The position numbers and the translations under genes were made by a program. The notes beneath the pieces are model-generated. The model did no database searches and was not told where the DNA came from. It worked only from the letters and a program-made list of their open reading frames with translations. DNA of 58,260 nt, taken from the NCBI GenBank assembly GCA_027315455.1, contig DAHUXZ010000011.1, positions 1-58,260 on the forward strand. Direction: 5' to 3'. The first letter of the stretch is position 1, and each line of letters starts with the position of its first letter. Of the stretch, positions 8,847 to 17,655 are shown one piece after another. The DNA comes from Thermoplasmata archaeon (GTDB taxonomy: Archaea > Thermoplasmatota > Thermoplasmata > Lutacidiplasmatales > UBA184).

Positions 8847-8956
8847 TCCATGCCTCACGGATGGGCCGGGAAGACGCCGGGCGGAACGCGCGGCCGTGCC
8901 GAACCGAAACGCCAAGGGGAGTGTGCGGGGTCGAGAGGCTTTTCCGAGGTGGGGGC

Positions 8957-11491
8957 ATGCGGTCCCTGACGGTCCGCTCCGATGTGGTCATGAACTCCGG
9001 TCTTACCGCCACCGCACTGGTCACGGTCCTCGCCGTCCTGCTGGTCCTTCCCGCGACCACTCTGGCCGCGATCCCGCCGGCCACGGGGGCGACCCGCGAC
9101 CGCCTGTCACCGGAAGCCGCGCGGCCCCTTCATTCGGCAGCCCCGGCGCCTTCTCCGGCCGTTCCGTGGAGCCCGGCCTCCGGTCGATCTTCTCCCGGAT
9201 CTCCCCACTACACCCTCTCTTCAGCCTCCCTGGTGACCTCGGGTTGCAACACGACCTATGCCGGGGAGTCCTGGATGGCGTTCGACGCCTACGACCAATC
9301 GTTCTGGGTCGCGGCCGCTCCCGACTGCGTCGAAGTCTTCCCCGCGAACGCCTCGTACGGCAGCCCCTCGGCATCCTACGTGGTCGGGAGCGACCCGTTC
9401 GGTGTCGCCGTCGACTCGACCACCCACGAGATCTACGTCGCGAACTCGGGGTCGAACAACGTCACGGTCCTCAACGACTCGTCGGGGGCGGTCGTGGCCT
9501 CCATCGGCGTGGGGAGCTCCCCTTCGGGCGTGGCGTTCGACCCCGCGACCGGGGCGATCTTCGTGGCCAACAACGGTTCGGACAACGTCTCGGTGATCAA
9601 CGGGTCGCTCCACCGCGTCGTGGCGAGCCTTTCCGTGGGTGTCGACCCGATCGGGATCGCCGTCGACCCGGCAACGCGACAGGCGTTCGTGGCGAATTCG
9701 GGCTCGGCCAACCTTACCGTCATCTCGACGCGGACCGTCGCGGTCACCGGCTCGATCGGGACCGGAAGCGGGCCCTTCGGCGTCGCCATCGACAACCGGT
9801 CGGACCGGGTCTACGTGACGGACCGGGGGTCGAACAACCTTACGGTCGTGAACGCGACCGCCGACACGGTCATGGCGTCGGTGCCCGTAGTGAGCCCCGC
9901 GATGAACCTCCAGGGGGTCGCGTACGACCCCAAGGAGGATCTGGTCTGGGTCGGCGGCGGCTACTCCTACGCGGTGGTGGTCAATGCGTCCACGAACGTG
10001 GTCGGGTGGTACCTCACCGTGGACCCGTCGGGAGTGGCGGTCGACCCCAGCACGGGGGAAGCCTGCCTCTCGGACACCTCGAACCGGAGCTTTCTCTGCA
10101 TCAGCAACCTCACGTCCTTCGGCGGCTGGAACGCCGCGGAACTCGACTTCACGGAGCAGGGACTCCCCTCCGGAGCGGCCTGGTCCGTGACCATTCCACC
10201 GGCGACCCTTTCCGCCGCAACGACGACGCTCCGATTCGGCGTCCTGACATGGTACAGCTCGGGCACCACGTATGCCTTCACGGTCGCGACGGTCTACGGA
10301 CTCCAACCGTCGCCGGCCACGGGAAACATCACGGTCTATCCGAACTCCACGGTGACCCTGACCCAGATCACGTTCGGACCGCCCACCACGACCTACCTGC
10401 TGAACTTCACCGAGACCGGTCTCCCGATCGGGACGACGTGGGGCGTCTCTGTCGACGGTCCGGTGGGCTACACGAACGGGACGACGGTGGCGTTCGCGGT
10501 GTTCAACGGGACGCACAACTTCTCCGTGGTGACCGTTCCGGGCTACAGCTCCACTCCGACCCGAGGTCTGGTCACGATCCAGGGGCATGACGTCACCGTC
10601 AACGTGACGTTCGTGCCCGCGCCGCCACCGGCACCGTACACCCTTTCTTTCGCCGAGAGCGGGCTCCCCGTGGGCACGGTATGGTCCGTCAGCGTCAACG
10701 GCACGCCGTACGCGACGAACGGGGCGGTCCTCTCCCTTCGGCTTCCCGGCGGGACCTACCTCTATTCGGTGGTCGCGCCCCCCGGGTATTCCGCGAACCC
10801 CACGAACGGCACGGTCTTCCTCGACGCGGACCGTACGCTCGGGATCCAGTTTACCCCGACCTACACCCTCACGTTCAACGAGACCGGCCTTCCCGCCGGG
10901 ACCACCTGGACCGTCCGGCTGGACGGGGCCGCCGTGTCGTCCCTGCGCAGCGCCATCGTCTTCGTGGTCGTCGCCGGGAACCACTCGTTCACGGTCTCGA
11001 GCGCCGACCCGGCGTTCGCGCCGAGCCCGTCCTCGGGCACCATTGCGGTCGCGGCCGACACCGTGGTGCCGGTCACCTTCCCCTACCTTTTCCCACCCGT
11101 CACCGAGTATGCGGTGACGTTCCAGGAGAGCGGGCTTCCCTCCGGGGCCGGTTGGACGGTCACGGTCAACGGGACCGCCCAGAGCTCGAACACCACGACG
11201 ATCGTCGTCCAGCTGAGGAACGGAAGCTATCCGTTCCAGGTTCTCCCGACCTTCGGGCTCCTGCCGGCGCCGACCGCGGGATCGTTCGCGGTCGCCGGCG
11301 GTCCGGTGGGCCTGACGATACAGTTCACGTCGACGATCTGCGGCGGCTGCCCGTCCGTGGCTCCCCCCACGGGCTTCGCTCCGTACTCCGGCGCGCTGGT
11401 CCTCGCCGCCGCCGGCAGCCTCCTCGTGGGCGTGGCGCTCGGGCTCGTCCTGGGCTACGTCCTCGCGGGTCGGCGGCGCACGGTTCCGTAG
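8957..11491 (+). CDS. YVTN beta-propeller surface protein with five 'ETGLP' repeats (copy 2)
   Basis: About 844 residues and collinear with the upstream gene over its whole length: signal segment (TVLAVLLVLPATTLAA), Ser/Pro linker, the same propeller blades (VGSDPFGVAVDSTTHEIYVA, NNVTVLNDSSG), five ETGLP-type beta domains (FTETGLPIGTTWGVSV, FNETGLPAGTTWTVRL) and a C-terminal anchor (LLVGVALGLVLGYVLAG) ending RRRTVP. The ATG at 8957 follows GAGGTGGGGG and gives a basic signal peptide (MRSLTVRSDVV); the ATG at 8990 (MNSGL) is the alternative. The upstream bases also match those of copy 1, so the duplication included the promoter region. Function as for copy 1; the divergence suggests different ligands or antigenic variants. 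Confidence 0.88.
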   Translation: MRSLTVRSDVVMNSGLTATALVTVLAVLLVLPATTLAAIPPATGATRDRLSPEAARPLHSAAPAPSPAVPWSPASGRSSPGSPHYTLSSASLVTSGCNTTYAGESWMAFDAYDQSFWVAAAPDCVEVFPANASYGSPSASYVVGSDPFGVAVDSTTHEIYVANSGSNNVTVLNDSSGAVVASIGVGSSPSGVAFDPATGAIFVANNGSDNVSVINGSLHRVVASLSVGVDPIGIAVDPATRQAFVANSGSANLTVISTRTVAVTGSIGTGSGPFGVAIDNRSDRVYVTDRGSNNLTVVNATADTVMASVPVVSPAMNLQGVAYDPKEDLVWVGGGYSYAVVVNASTNVVGWYLTVDPSGVAVDPSTGEACLSDTSNRSFLCISNLTSFGGWNAAELDFTEQGLPSGAAWSVTIPPATLSAATTTLRFGVLTWYSSGTTYAFTVATVYGLQPSPATGNITVYPNSTVTLTQITFGPPTTTYLLNFTETGLPIGTTWGVSVDGPVGYTNGTTVAFAVFNGTHNFSVVTVPGYSSTPTRGLVTIQGHDVTVNVTFVPAPPPAPYTLSFAESGLPVGTVWSVSVNGTPYATNGAVLSLRLPGGTYLYSVVAPPGYSANPTNGTVFLDADRTLGIQFTPTYTLTFNETGLPAGTTWTVRLDGAAVSSLRSAIVFVVVAGNHSFTVSSADPAFAPSPSSGTIAVAADTVVPVTFPYLFPPVTEYAVTFQESGLPSGAGWTVTVNGTAQSSNTTTIVVQLRNGSYPFQVLPTFGLLPAPTAGSFAVAGGPVGLTIQFTSTICGGCPSVAPPTGFAPYSGALVLAAAGSLLVGVALGLVLGYVLAGRRRTVP

Positions 11492-11758
11492 TCCGCGCCG
11501 GCGGATGGCAGCGGGTCTCGCGCGAGCGGCGCGTACCTCGCGGCGGCGCGGTGCGGTCCCCTACCCGCCGAGCGGTTCAGCGTGGACCGCACGGTGGCCA
11601 CGGCCCCGCCGATCTCGGGAGCGCCGCCGGCCTCGGAGAAGATGTCGCGTAGGGTACGGACCCCGCGGAGGATGCCCTCCGCCGGCCCTGACCGCGGGCC
11701 GCGGGATCGATGCGGGCGCCCGGGGAGCGGGCAGCGGGCCGGCGATCGTTCCGGCGGT

Positions 11759-13222
11759 TCAACCGGTGGGGCCGCGGGGCGTGGGGAGCGGGGGAGGCTC
11801 GCCCGGATCCGGCTCGGGCGAAGGCGCCGGGGGGACGGGCCGCGTCGGACCGGTGGGAACCATCGGATCGGGCGCCGCGGAGAAGCCGTCCAGGGGCGAG
11901 TGGACCGGCATCGACAGCGAGATGCCGGGGGGCGGCGCCGGGGCTCGGCCGCTGGGGGCATAGAACACGAAGATGCCGACCGTCGAGACCAGCGTGGAGA
12001 TCAGGATCGCCAGGAACACCGCGTCCAGGAACCCCGGGATCACCAGCCCGAGCCCGAGCGGCACCGTCGCGATCACCGCGGGGGCGAGCCCGCGGGCGAT
12101 GTTGAACGACACGAGACCGCGCTGCGACCGGGCCCGGGCGGGGTCGGGATCGAGGTAGGGCCGCAGGAGGGGGGAGAACGCCAAGCGGATCGTCAGGATC
12201 GCGGCCGCCGAGGCCCCCGCGAGGAGGAGGAGGAGGAGGTCGAACCCGCCCAGCTGGAACAGTAGGCCGATGTAGACGAAGAAGAACGCCGACGCGAAGA
12301 AGGAGACCTCCCGCTGGACCTGGAGGACATGCGGGATGTCGAGGGAGCGCGGGGAGAGGCGGAGGAACCGGACCAGATCCTGGAACTTCAGACGCAGCCA
12401 GCCGAGGCGGCCGGGCGCGATGATGCGTTTCGAATCGAAGAGCAGGGCGTTGCCGAGGACGAGACCGAAGACGAAGATCGTGATCGCCGGGCTGACGCCG
12501 ATGTGCGCGGAGATCCCGTAGGTCGCGAGGACCATGGTGACCGTCAGGGTCCACGAGTAGCCCTTCGCGAACTCCCGGAGGCGGTCGAGGATCCAGAGCC
12601 AAGCCACGCCGGCGACGAGGCCGCCGACCGCGGAGCCGAGGAGGGTCCAGAGCAGTAGTCCGCTGACGTTCGCCGGTGAGAAGTTCCCGCCCACGAGGAG
12701 GTCCAGCATCGTCAGGGGGACGAGCAGCTGGAGCACGTCCGAGATCACGGACTCGTAGAGCAACGTGGTGCGCAGCGAGTCCGTCATCCGGGCGACCCGG
12801 ACGAGGGTCGGGACCGCGACGCTGCTCGGACCGGAAACGCAGAAGCCGAAGATGAAGGAGATGAACAGGCTCCAGTGGGCGAAGGAGTAGGCGAGGAACG
12901 CGAGCGCGATCCCCGTGACGATCTGCACGACCAACGTGTAGGCCGTGGCGCGGCCGAGGACACGGAAGAGCTCCGTGAACCGGATCTCGAGCCCGACCAC
13001 GAAGAGGATGAACGCGATCGTGAGCGCGGAGACGTACGGAATGAGACTGTCGAGCCCCGCGATCGTCCCCGGCGGAACGGCGCCGGTCGCTACGAGCACG
13101 ACGCCGAGGAGCATGAGCGGGAGCACGCTCGTGATCCGCAGACGGTCGAAGAGCGCGTCCAGGACGAACCCGAGGAACGCGACCCCGGCCAGGAGGAGGA
13201 AGACGACATCCGCCGGGATCAC
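11759..13222 (-). CDS. Cation/proton antiporter (CPA2-like, Na+/H+ or K+/H+ exchanger)
   Basis: About 487 residues with some twelve hydrophobic helices from residue 5 to about 400. Family features include ALTIAFILFVVGLEIRF, where the Glu-containing helix matches the 'F..GLE' element of CPA2/KefB-type exchangers; SGPSSVAVPTLVRV; and GISPAITIFVFGLVLGN-like sequence further on. The last ~70 residues are Pro/Gly-rich (PPPGISLSMPVHSPLDGF) and probably cytoplasmic; no TrkA-type nucleotide-binding domain is attached. It would exchange monovalent cations for protons across the cytoplasmic membrane for pH or salt homeostasis. The GTG at 13222 is preferred because an ATTAAGG box lies about 38 nt upstream; a longer frame reaching to 13381 has an Arg-rich, non-membrane extension that looks spurious. 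Confidence 0.85.
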   Translation of the reverse strand: MIPADVVFLLLAGVAFLGFVLDALFDRLRITSVLPLMLLGVVLVATGAVPPGTIAGLDSLIPYVSALTIAFILFVVGLEIRFTELFRVLGRATAYTLVVQIVTGIALAFLAYSFAHWSLFISFIFGFCVSGPSSVAVPTLVRVARMTDSLRTTLLYESVISDVLQLLVPLTMLDLLVGGNFSPANVSGLLLWTLLGSAVGGLVAGVAWLWILDRLREFAKGYSWTLTVTMVLATYGISAHIGVSPAITIFVFGLVLGNALLFDSKRIIAPGRLGWLRLKFQDLVRFLRLSPRSLDIPHVLQVQREVSFFASAFFFVYIGLLFQLGGFDLLLLLLAGASAAAILTIRLAFSPLLRPYLDPDPARARSQRGLVSFNIARGLAPAVIATVPLGLGLVIPGFLDAVFLAILISTLVSTVGIFVFYAPSGRAPAPPPGISLSMPVHSPLDGFSAAPDPMVPTGPTRPVPPAPSPEPDPGEPPPLPTPRGPTG

Positions 13223-13776
13223 CGAAGGGCCCCCGCTTCGATCCCATCCCGTGCGGGTCCTTAATCCCGAGGTTCGCAGCGGCCCCCGCCGTACTCGCAC
13301 GCCGTCCGAAGGGGGCCGTCGGCCACGGCCGACCGCGACGGGAGCGCACGCGCGCGACGACCGTGTTCGGCCGCGCCGCACCCGCGTCGCCCATGGGATC
13401 GCCGGTCCGAGGTTCCGCGGGCGGAGCGCGCACGGAGTCGTCCGCGGCGGCGCACGGATCGCGGCTCCTTGCCGACCCGGCGATGCGCGTGCGGGTCGTG
13501 GGGAGACGGTCCTTCTCGGCCCTGAAGGCGGTCGGTGGATCCTTCGCGGCGCTCAAGAGGCGGCTCGGAACGACGCGGCCGGCGTGCCCCATCACTTGGG
13601 CGATCCTTAGGTCCCCGAGCCGAGGGACGGTCGGCGTGGGTCGCGACGCTCGCCGTGCCCAGGCATGGCCTCGGTCGGACCGGCCCCCGGGCCGGCGCCC
13701 TCTCGATGCTCGTTATTGCCGAGCCGTCCCTGCGGGCCGCAACCCTTCCGCCCGCGGAGGCGGCTCGGTGGACGGT
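13223..13776. other. Intergenic region between divergent genes
   Basis: Holds the antiporter promoter (minus-strand ATTAAGG near 13258-13264) and, before the plus-strand gene, an AT-richer GTTATTG near 13713. A plus-frame stretch encoding MRVRVVGRRSFSALKAVGG looks faintly protein-like but has no motif and no stop-bounded small gene structure. No gene is called. Confidence 0.4.
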
Positions 13777-14379
13777 ATGAGGCGGCGGAAGGGCGGGACG
13801 ACCCTCGGCCGGATCCAACGCATCGTGGCCCGGGTCCCGCGCGGGCGGGTGATCACCTACGGAGAGGCGGCGGCGCTCGCCGGCATCCCCGGTGCCGCGC
13901 GGGTGGTCGTCTGGGCGTTGCACCGGGCCGAGGGGCTTCCCTGGCACCGCGTCGTCGCGGTCGGGGGACGGATCGCCCTCCCCGGGGCGGCCGGCGCCGA
14001 GCAGCGGCTGCGACTCGAGATGGAGGGCGTCGGGTTCCGGCGCGGACGGGTCCGCATGGACCTTTACGCCTGGAGGCCCGTCGGCCCACCGGCACCGAGG
14101 GGCCGCGGCCGGGGAGCCGGAAGAAAGGGCCGGCCGCTCCGGGACCGGACCACCCCGACCCCCTCACCCCGGCGGCGGTCGACGACGGACCCCGGGTCGC
14201 CATCGGCGAAGCCCCGTCGGCCGGTCGCTACTTGCGGAGCCGGCGCACGCGGCGTCGGGCCGTCATCCACGGGTCCTCGGGAGGGCGATCCGGGTTGGGG
14301 GAAGCGCCGGCCCGGGACTTCCGACGGTAGTGCAGGAACAGCGCGGGAATCGCCAGCACGATCGCGGCCGCCGAGGTGA
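13777..14379 (+). CDS. Alkyltransferase-like (ATL) DNA-binding protein with basic tail
   Basis: Residues 9-105 match the DNA-binding domain of O6-alkylguanine-DNA alkyltransferase: RIQRIVARVPRGRVITYGEA contains the Arg-finger helix, followed by LAGIPGAARVVVWALHR and the active-site segment GLPWHRVVAVGGRIALPG. The catalytic Cys of PCHRV is Trp here (PWHRV), the hallmark of ATL proteins, which bind alkylated guanine without repairing it and recruit nucleotide excision repair. Family members are about 100-120 residues; this frame continues for another ~90 Arg/Pro/Gly-rich residues, overlapping the end of the convergent Kelch/PKD gene by about 150 bp. The tail may be real or a missing-stop artefact. 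ATG 13777 or GTG 13768 (after GGAGG) can start it. Confidence 0.82.
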   Translation: MRRRKGGTTLGRIQRIVARVPRGRVITYGEAAALAGIPGAARVVVWALHRAEGLPWHRVVAVGGRIALPGAAGAEQRLRLEMEGVGFRRGRVRMDLYAWRPVGPPAPRGRGRGAGRKGRPLRDRTTPTPSPRRRSTTDPGSPSAKPRRPVATCGAGARGVGPSSTGPREGDPGWGKRRPGTSDGSAGTARESPARSRPPR

Positions 14380-16420
14380 GGAGGGCCACGTAGAACAACG
14401 GTCCAGCGCCGGTGCCGCCGCCGGCGGCCGCTACGAAGATCGTGAGGGTGCCGACCGCCCGTCCCCCCACGGCATCGACGACCGTGGCCGTGACGGTCTC
14501 GTTCCCCCCCCGCGCATAGGTATGGATAGGGGACGACACGGTGCTGGTCGCGTTGTCTCCGAACGCCCAGTTTACCGTCACCGGTGATGTGCCGCCGGAG
14601 GTGCCGGCCAGGAACACTACCGGCTGGCCGATCACCGGGTCTGCCGGCACCGTGCTGATGGCCACCGAGAGGGCCGGGTGGACGGTGAAGGAGGCGGTCG
14701 CGTTGCACCGAGCCCCGACCGAATCGGTGAGCGTCACGACGATCGTGAAATCGCCGGCGGCGGAGTAGGTGTGCGTGGCGTTCGTGCCGGTGCCATTGGC
14801 TCCATCTCCGAAGCTCCAGAGGAACGCGTCCGGAGCCGTACCGTTGTCGATCGGGCCGACCGACCACCCCGCGGGCACGCCCGCGTCCCCGGCGGCCGGT
14901 TCGCTCAGGAACCGGAGCGACGGCAGGGGATCGACACTCACGTTCACCTCACCCACCGCCGGGACCCCGAGCGCGTCGATGAGCGACAGCCGGGCGGCGA
15001 ACGTCCCCTTAGCCGCGTAGGCGTGCACGGGCGACGGGAGGAGGGAGGAGGCGTTGTCCCCGAACGACCAGAGGTAGCGGTACGGCGCGGTGCCGCCGGT
15101 CCCGAGGCCGCTGAAGTCGACCGTGTGATCCACGTCCGTGCGGGCCGGCGACGCGCTCGCACCCGCCTCCGGGCGGACCTCGTAGACCCAGACGTCCTCG
15201 CTCGGCCCGCACGCAGGGGTGCAGGCTCCCCCGAAGAGGACCGGGACGGGCGCCGCATCGCTGGCGGCCGCCAAGGCCCGCGGAGAAGGCTGGGTCCGCG
15301 GGGCGAGGAGGCTCCACGAACCCCGGGCGAACGACCAGGAGTCGTTGTACCGTGTGGTGCCGTTGACCCCGCCGAAGAGGAGGAGCTCGGAGGTCGACCC
15401 GTCCATCGTCATCGTCGCGAACGCGCGCGCCGGCGGCGATCCGAGGACGTGCGAGGTCCACGATCCGTTCGCGAACGTCCAGTAGCCGCCGGGGCAGCTC
15501 CAGCCGGCGGCCGGGCTGTCGGTGCCGCCTCCCACGAGCACGGCGTAGCCATCGGCGGTGTCCATGGACAGCGCCGCGCCCCCGACCGGGGCCGGGCTGG
15601 TCGCCGGGAGCAGTTGGACCCAGCCCGCGGTCGGCGTCCACGTCCAAGTGTCCCCCGCGGGGCCGGTACAGGTGCTCTGGGGGCATCCCCCGAACAGTAG
15701 GAGCTCGGTAAACGTGGCGTTCGTGAACACGGTCACCGCGGCGCCCCACCGCGCCGACGGGTGCGCCGGCAGCGCGGCCCAGACGCTCCAGGTGCCGTTC
15801 GCGAAGGTCCAGGTGTCCGATAGCGGGTGGTTGGACCCGCTCAGTCCGCCGAAGAGAACGAGGGCGCCGGCGGGAGGGTCGTAGACGAGGCTCGCATTCG
15901 TCCGCGCGGGCGGTGCGGGCCCGGCGGTGGGGGTGAGATTGGTCCATGCCCCGCCCGCGAAGAGCCACGTCGCGTTGTTGGGGCAGGCGCGGCTCGCGCA
16001 GCCGCCGAAGACGATCGTCCCGCCCAGCGCGGGGTCGTACGCCGCCGCGGCACCGGCGGTGGCGAGCGGGCCGGGGGCGCTACCCGCGGCCGTGGCATTG
16101 TTCCATGTCGCGGCGGTCAGCAGCGGACGGGGCGCGGCGGACGGTCCCGCGACGCAGGGGGTTGCGAGAGAAGGGCCGATGTCGCACGGCCCGAGGGCCG
16201 CGGGCGGCACGGCCGGCTCGACGCCGGGACGCAGGGCCGCGGGCGGGCCGGGGCGCAGCGCGGTCCCGTCGCTTGCCACCGTCAGGAGAGGAAGACCCCC
16301 CGAGCCCGAGTCCGTCCCCGCGGCGAGCAGCGGGATCCCGTTAACGCTCGCGATCGAAGCGAGAACGCCACCGGCCACGAACAGGGTCAACAGACGGTGA
16401 TTATCTGTATTTGTGCGCAT
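14228..16420 (-). CDS. Kelch/PKD-domain surface protein
   Basis: About 730 residues, secreted. An N-terminal signal segment (LLTLFVAGGVLASIASV) is followed by at least six Kelch-type blades with LVLFGG and DTWTFANGTWS signatures. Three PKD domains follow (YRYLWSFGDNASS; DAFLWSFGDGANG; VTVNWAFGDNATS), each ending in an H-T/A-Y strand. A C-terminal helix (YVALLTSAAAIVLAIPALFL) is followed by basic HYRRKSR. The architecture predicts an outward-facing, probably N-glycosylated cell-surface protein; Kelch propellers and PKD domains usually mediate carbohydrate or protein contacts. The start at 16420 (MRTNTDNHRLL) is preferred to 16450 because a CTTAAG box lies about 35 nt upstream. Confidence 0.88.
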   Translation of the reverse strand: MRTNTDNHRLLTLFVAGGVLASIASVNGIPLLAAGTDSGSGGLPLLTVASDGTALRPGPPAALRPGVEPAVPPAALGPCDIGPSLATPCVAGPSAAPRPLLTAATWNNATAAGSAPGPLATAGAAAAYDPALGGTIVFGGCASRACPNNATWLFAGGAWTNLTPTAGPAPPARTNASLVYDPPAGALVLFGGLSGSNHPLSDTWTFANGTWSVWAALPAHPSARWGAAVTVFTNATFTELLLFGGCPQSTCTGPAGDTWTWTPTAGWVQLLPATSPAPVGGAALSMDTADGYAVLVGGGTDSPAAGWSCPGGYWTFANGSWTSHVLGSPPARAFATMTMDGSTSELLLFGGVNGTTRYNDSWSFARGSWSLLAPRTQPSPRALAAASDAAPVPVLFGGACTPACGPSEDVWVYEVRPEAGASASPARTDVDHTVDFSGLGTGGTAPYRYLWSFGDNASSLLPSPVHAYAAKGTFAARLSLIDALGVPAVGEVNVSVDPLPSLRFLSEPAAGDAGVPAGWSVGPIDNGTAPDAFLWSFGDGANGTGTNATHTYSAAGDFTIVVTLTDSVGARCNATASFTVHPALSVAISTVPADPVIGQPVVFLAGTSGGTSPVTVNWAFGDNATSTVSSPIHTYARGGNETVTATVVDAVGGRAVGTLTIFVAAAGGGTGAGPLFYVALLTSAAAIVLAIPALFLHYRRKSRAGASPNPDRPPEDPWMTARRRVRRLRK

Positions 16421-16451
16421 TTGGCGTATAGTGAGACTGGTCGGCCCCACT

Positions 16452-16460
16452 TCTTAAGAC
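16452..16460 (-). promoter_or_regulatory. TATA-like box for the Kelch/PKD gene
   Basis: Minus strand TCTTAAGAA about 35 nt before the ATG at 16420; the expected transcription start would leave a leader of about 10 nt. Confidence 0.5.
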
Positions 16461-16607
16461 TGTCGCAACCCACGGGCAGGAACGAGAAAGGCTGGGCAGT
16501 CACGGCAACGGCTTTTCCCGATGGGCGCGCCGTCGCTGGACGGCAGGGCCCGGGCGACGCCGGTCCCCGGGTCCCACGTCGCGCACGGAGGCGCGACAGC
16601 CCCGGGC

Positions 16608-16623
16608 GTCAACGGCCGTTGAC
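16608..16623. repeat. 16-bp perfect palindrome upstream of the universal stress protein gene
   Basis: The bases GTCAACGGCCGTTGAC are their own reverse complement. The site is about 70 nt upstream of the ATG at 16694, in the intergenic region shared with the divergent Kelch/PKD gene. Its size and symmetry fit a dimeric repressor operator, though no experimental support is visible. Confidence 0.5.
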
Positions 16624-16693
16624 CCCGGTGCCATCTACCCGGCCGTCCCCGTTTCCCCCGGGGGATGGGGGCCGGCGACGGCCCTCTCCGGAC

Positions 16694-17632
16694 ATGGAGC
16701 GGATACTCCTCGCGACGGACGGATCGGAGCATTCGGAAAGGGCGTTCGAGGTCGCGGTGCTGCTCGCGCGGAAGCTGGGAGCCTCGCTGTCGATCCTGGC
16801 CGTGGCGCCGTTCCGCCCCGAGCTCGCCTTCGGTTCCCTCGCGGGGGCCCCGCCCCCGATGCCGGACGACGAGCAGGTCAGCTACTTCACGGAGGTGGCC
16901 ACCCGGCTCAAGCTCCGGGCCGAGCGCGATGGAGTGGGCGCTGTCCAGGTAGTGGTCAAGGAAGGCGATCCCGCGGAGGGGATCCTCACGGAAGCGGCCG
17001 CCGGGTCGGCCGACCTGGTCGTCCTCGGGGCCCGCGGCGTGTCGGGCGCCCGCCGTGCGATCCTCGGCAGCGTGTCGCACGCCGTGGTGACCCAGTCGAT
17101 GCGGCCCGTACTCACGGTGCGCGGGGCGACGGCGGCCGCGCCGGGCCCGGCCGGGCCCGAGCGCATCGTCGCAGCGACCGATGGCTCACCCCCCGCCGGT
17201 CGCGCCGTAACGATCGCGATCGATATCGGGCGGGCCCTGGGGCTCGGCCTCCGCCTGGTGAGCGTGGTGCCGGGGACGGGGGGCCTCGGCTTCCGGCCGG
17301 ACCGGGAGCGGGCGATCCAAGAGATGCTCGAGAAGGACGCCGCGGCGCTTCTCGAGCGGGACCGCGAGCGGGCCCAGCGGGCCGGGGTCCCCGAGGTGGG
17401 CGTGGACGTCCTTCACGGGACACCGGCCGACACGGTCCTCGAGTACGCCGGCGACTCCCCCCGCACCCTGCTGGTGGCGGGTTCCCGGGGTCGGTCGCGA
17501 GCCCGACGGCTGCTCCTGGGCAGCGTGTCGAGCGCGCTGCTCCATCACGCGAGGGGGATGGTCCTCATCGTTCCGCCGGCGCCGCACCGGCCGCGGCGGG
17601 CCGCCCGCCCCGCCCCCCCGACGGCCCCCTGA
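16694..17632 (+). CDS. Tandem universal stress protein (UspA-type, two domains)
   Basis: Two UspA domains in one 312-residue chain. Domain 1 (about residues 1-145) opens MERILLATDGSEHSERAFEV and carries the nucleotide-binding loop LGARGVSGARRAILGSVS. Domain 2 (about 155-300) opens RIVAATDGSPPAGRAV and carries AGSRGRSRARRLLLGSVS. Both loops keep the G-x2-G-x9-G-S pattern of ATP-binding Usp proteins. The chain ends in a Pro/Arg-rich tail. Such cytoplasmic proteins are induced by starvation and oxidative or osmotic stress; targets here are unknown. The start at 16694 matches the beginning of the domain; the frame is open far upstream but Arg-rich. A membrane protein gene follows after 23 bp. Confidence 0.92.
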   Translation: MERILLATDGSEHSERAFEVAVLLARKLGASLSILAVAPFRPELAFGSLAGAPPPMPDDEQVSYFTEVATRLKLRAERDGVGAVQVVVKEGDPAEGILTEAAAGSADLVVLGARGVSGARRAILGSVSHAVVTQSMRPVLTVRGATAAAPGPAGPERIVAATDGSPPAGRAVTIAIDIGRALGLGLRLVSVVPGTGGLGFRPDRERAIQEMLEKDAAALLERDRERAQRAGVPEVGVDVLHGTPADTVLEYAGDSPRTLLVAGSRGRSRARRLLLGSVSSALLHHARGMVLIVPPAPHRPRRAARPAPPTAP

Positions 17633-17655
17633 GCGCCGAAGTCAAAGGTGGCCTC

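Noticed and set aside
8009-8956. Long open extension in frame with YVTN copy 2
   Set aside because: It overlaps copy 1 in another frame, is Arg/Gly/Pro-rich and lacks hydrophobic periodicity; the signal peptide marks the start near 8957.
9221-10984. 587-codon minus frame opposite YVTN copy 2
   Set aside because: Composition (RDG/HRVR-type) is that of an antisense shadow of a NG/DPxT-rich gene.
15827-16693. 289-codon open extension upstream of the universal stress protein
   Set aside because: Antisense to the Kelch/PKD gene and Arg/Gly-rich; the UspA domain begins at 16694.
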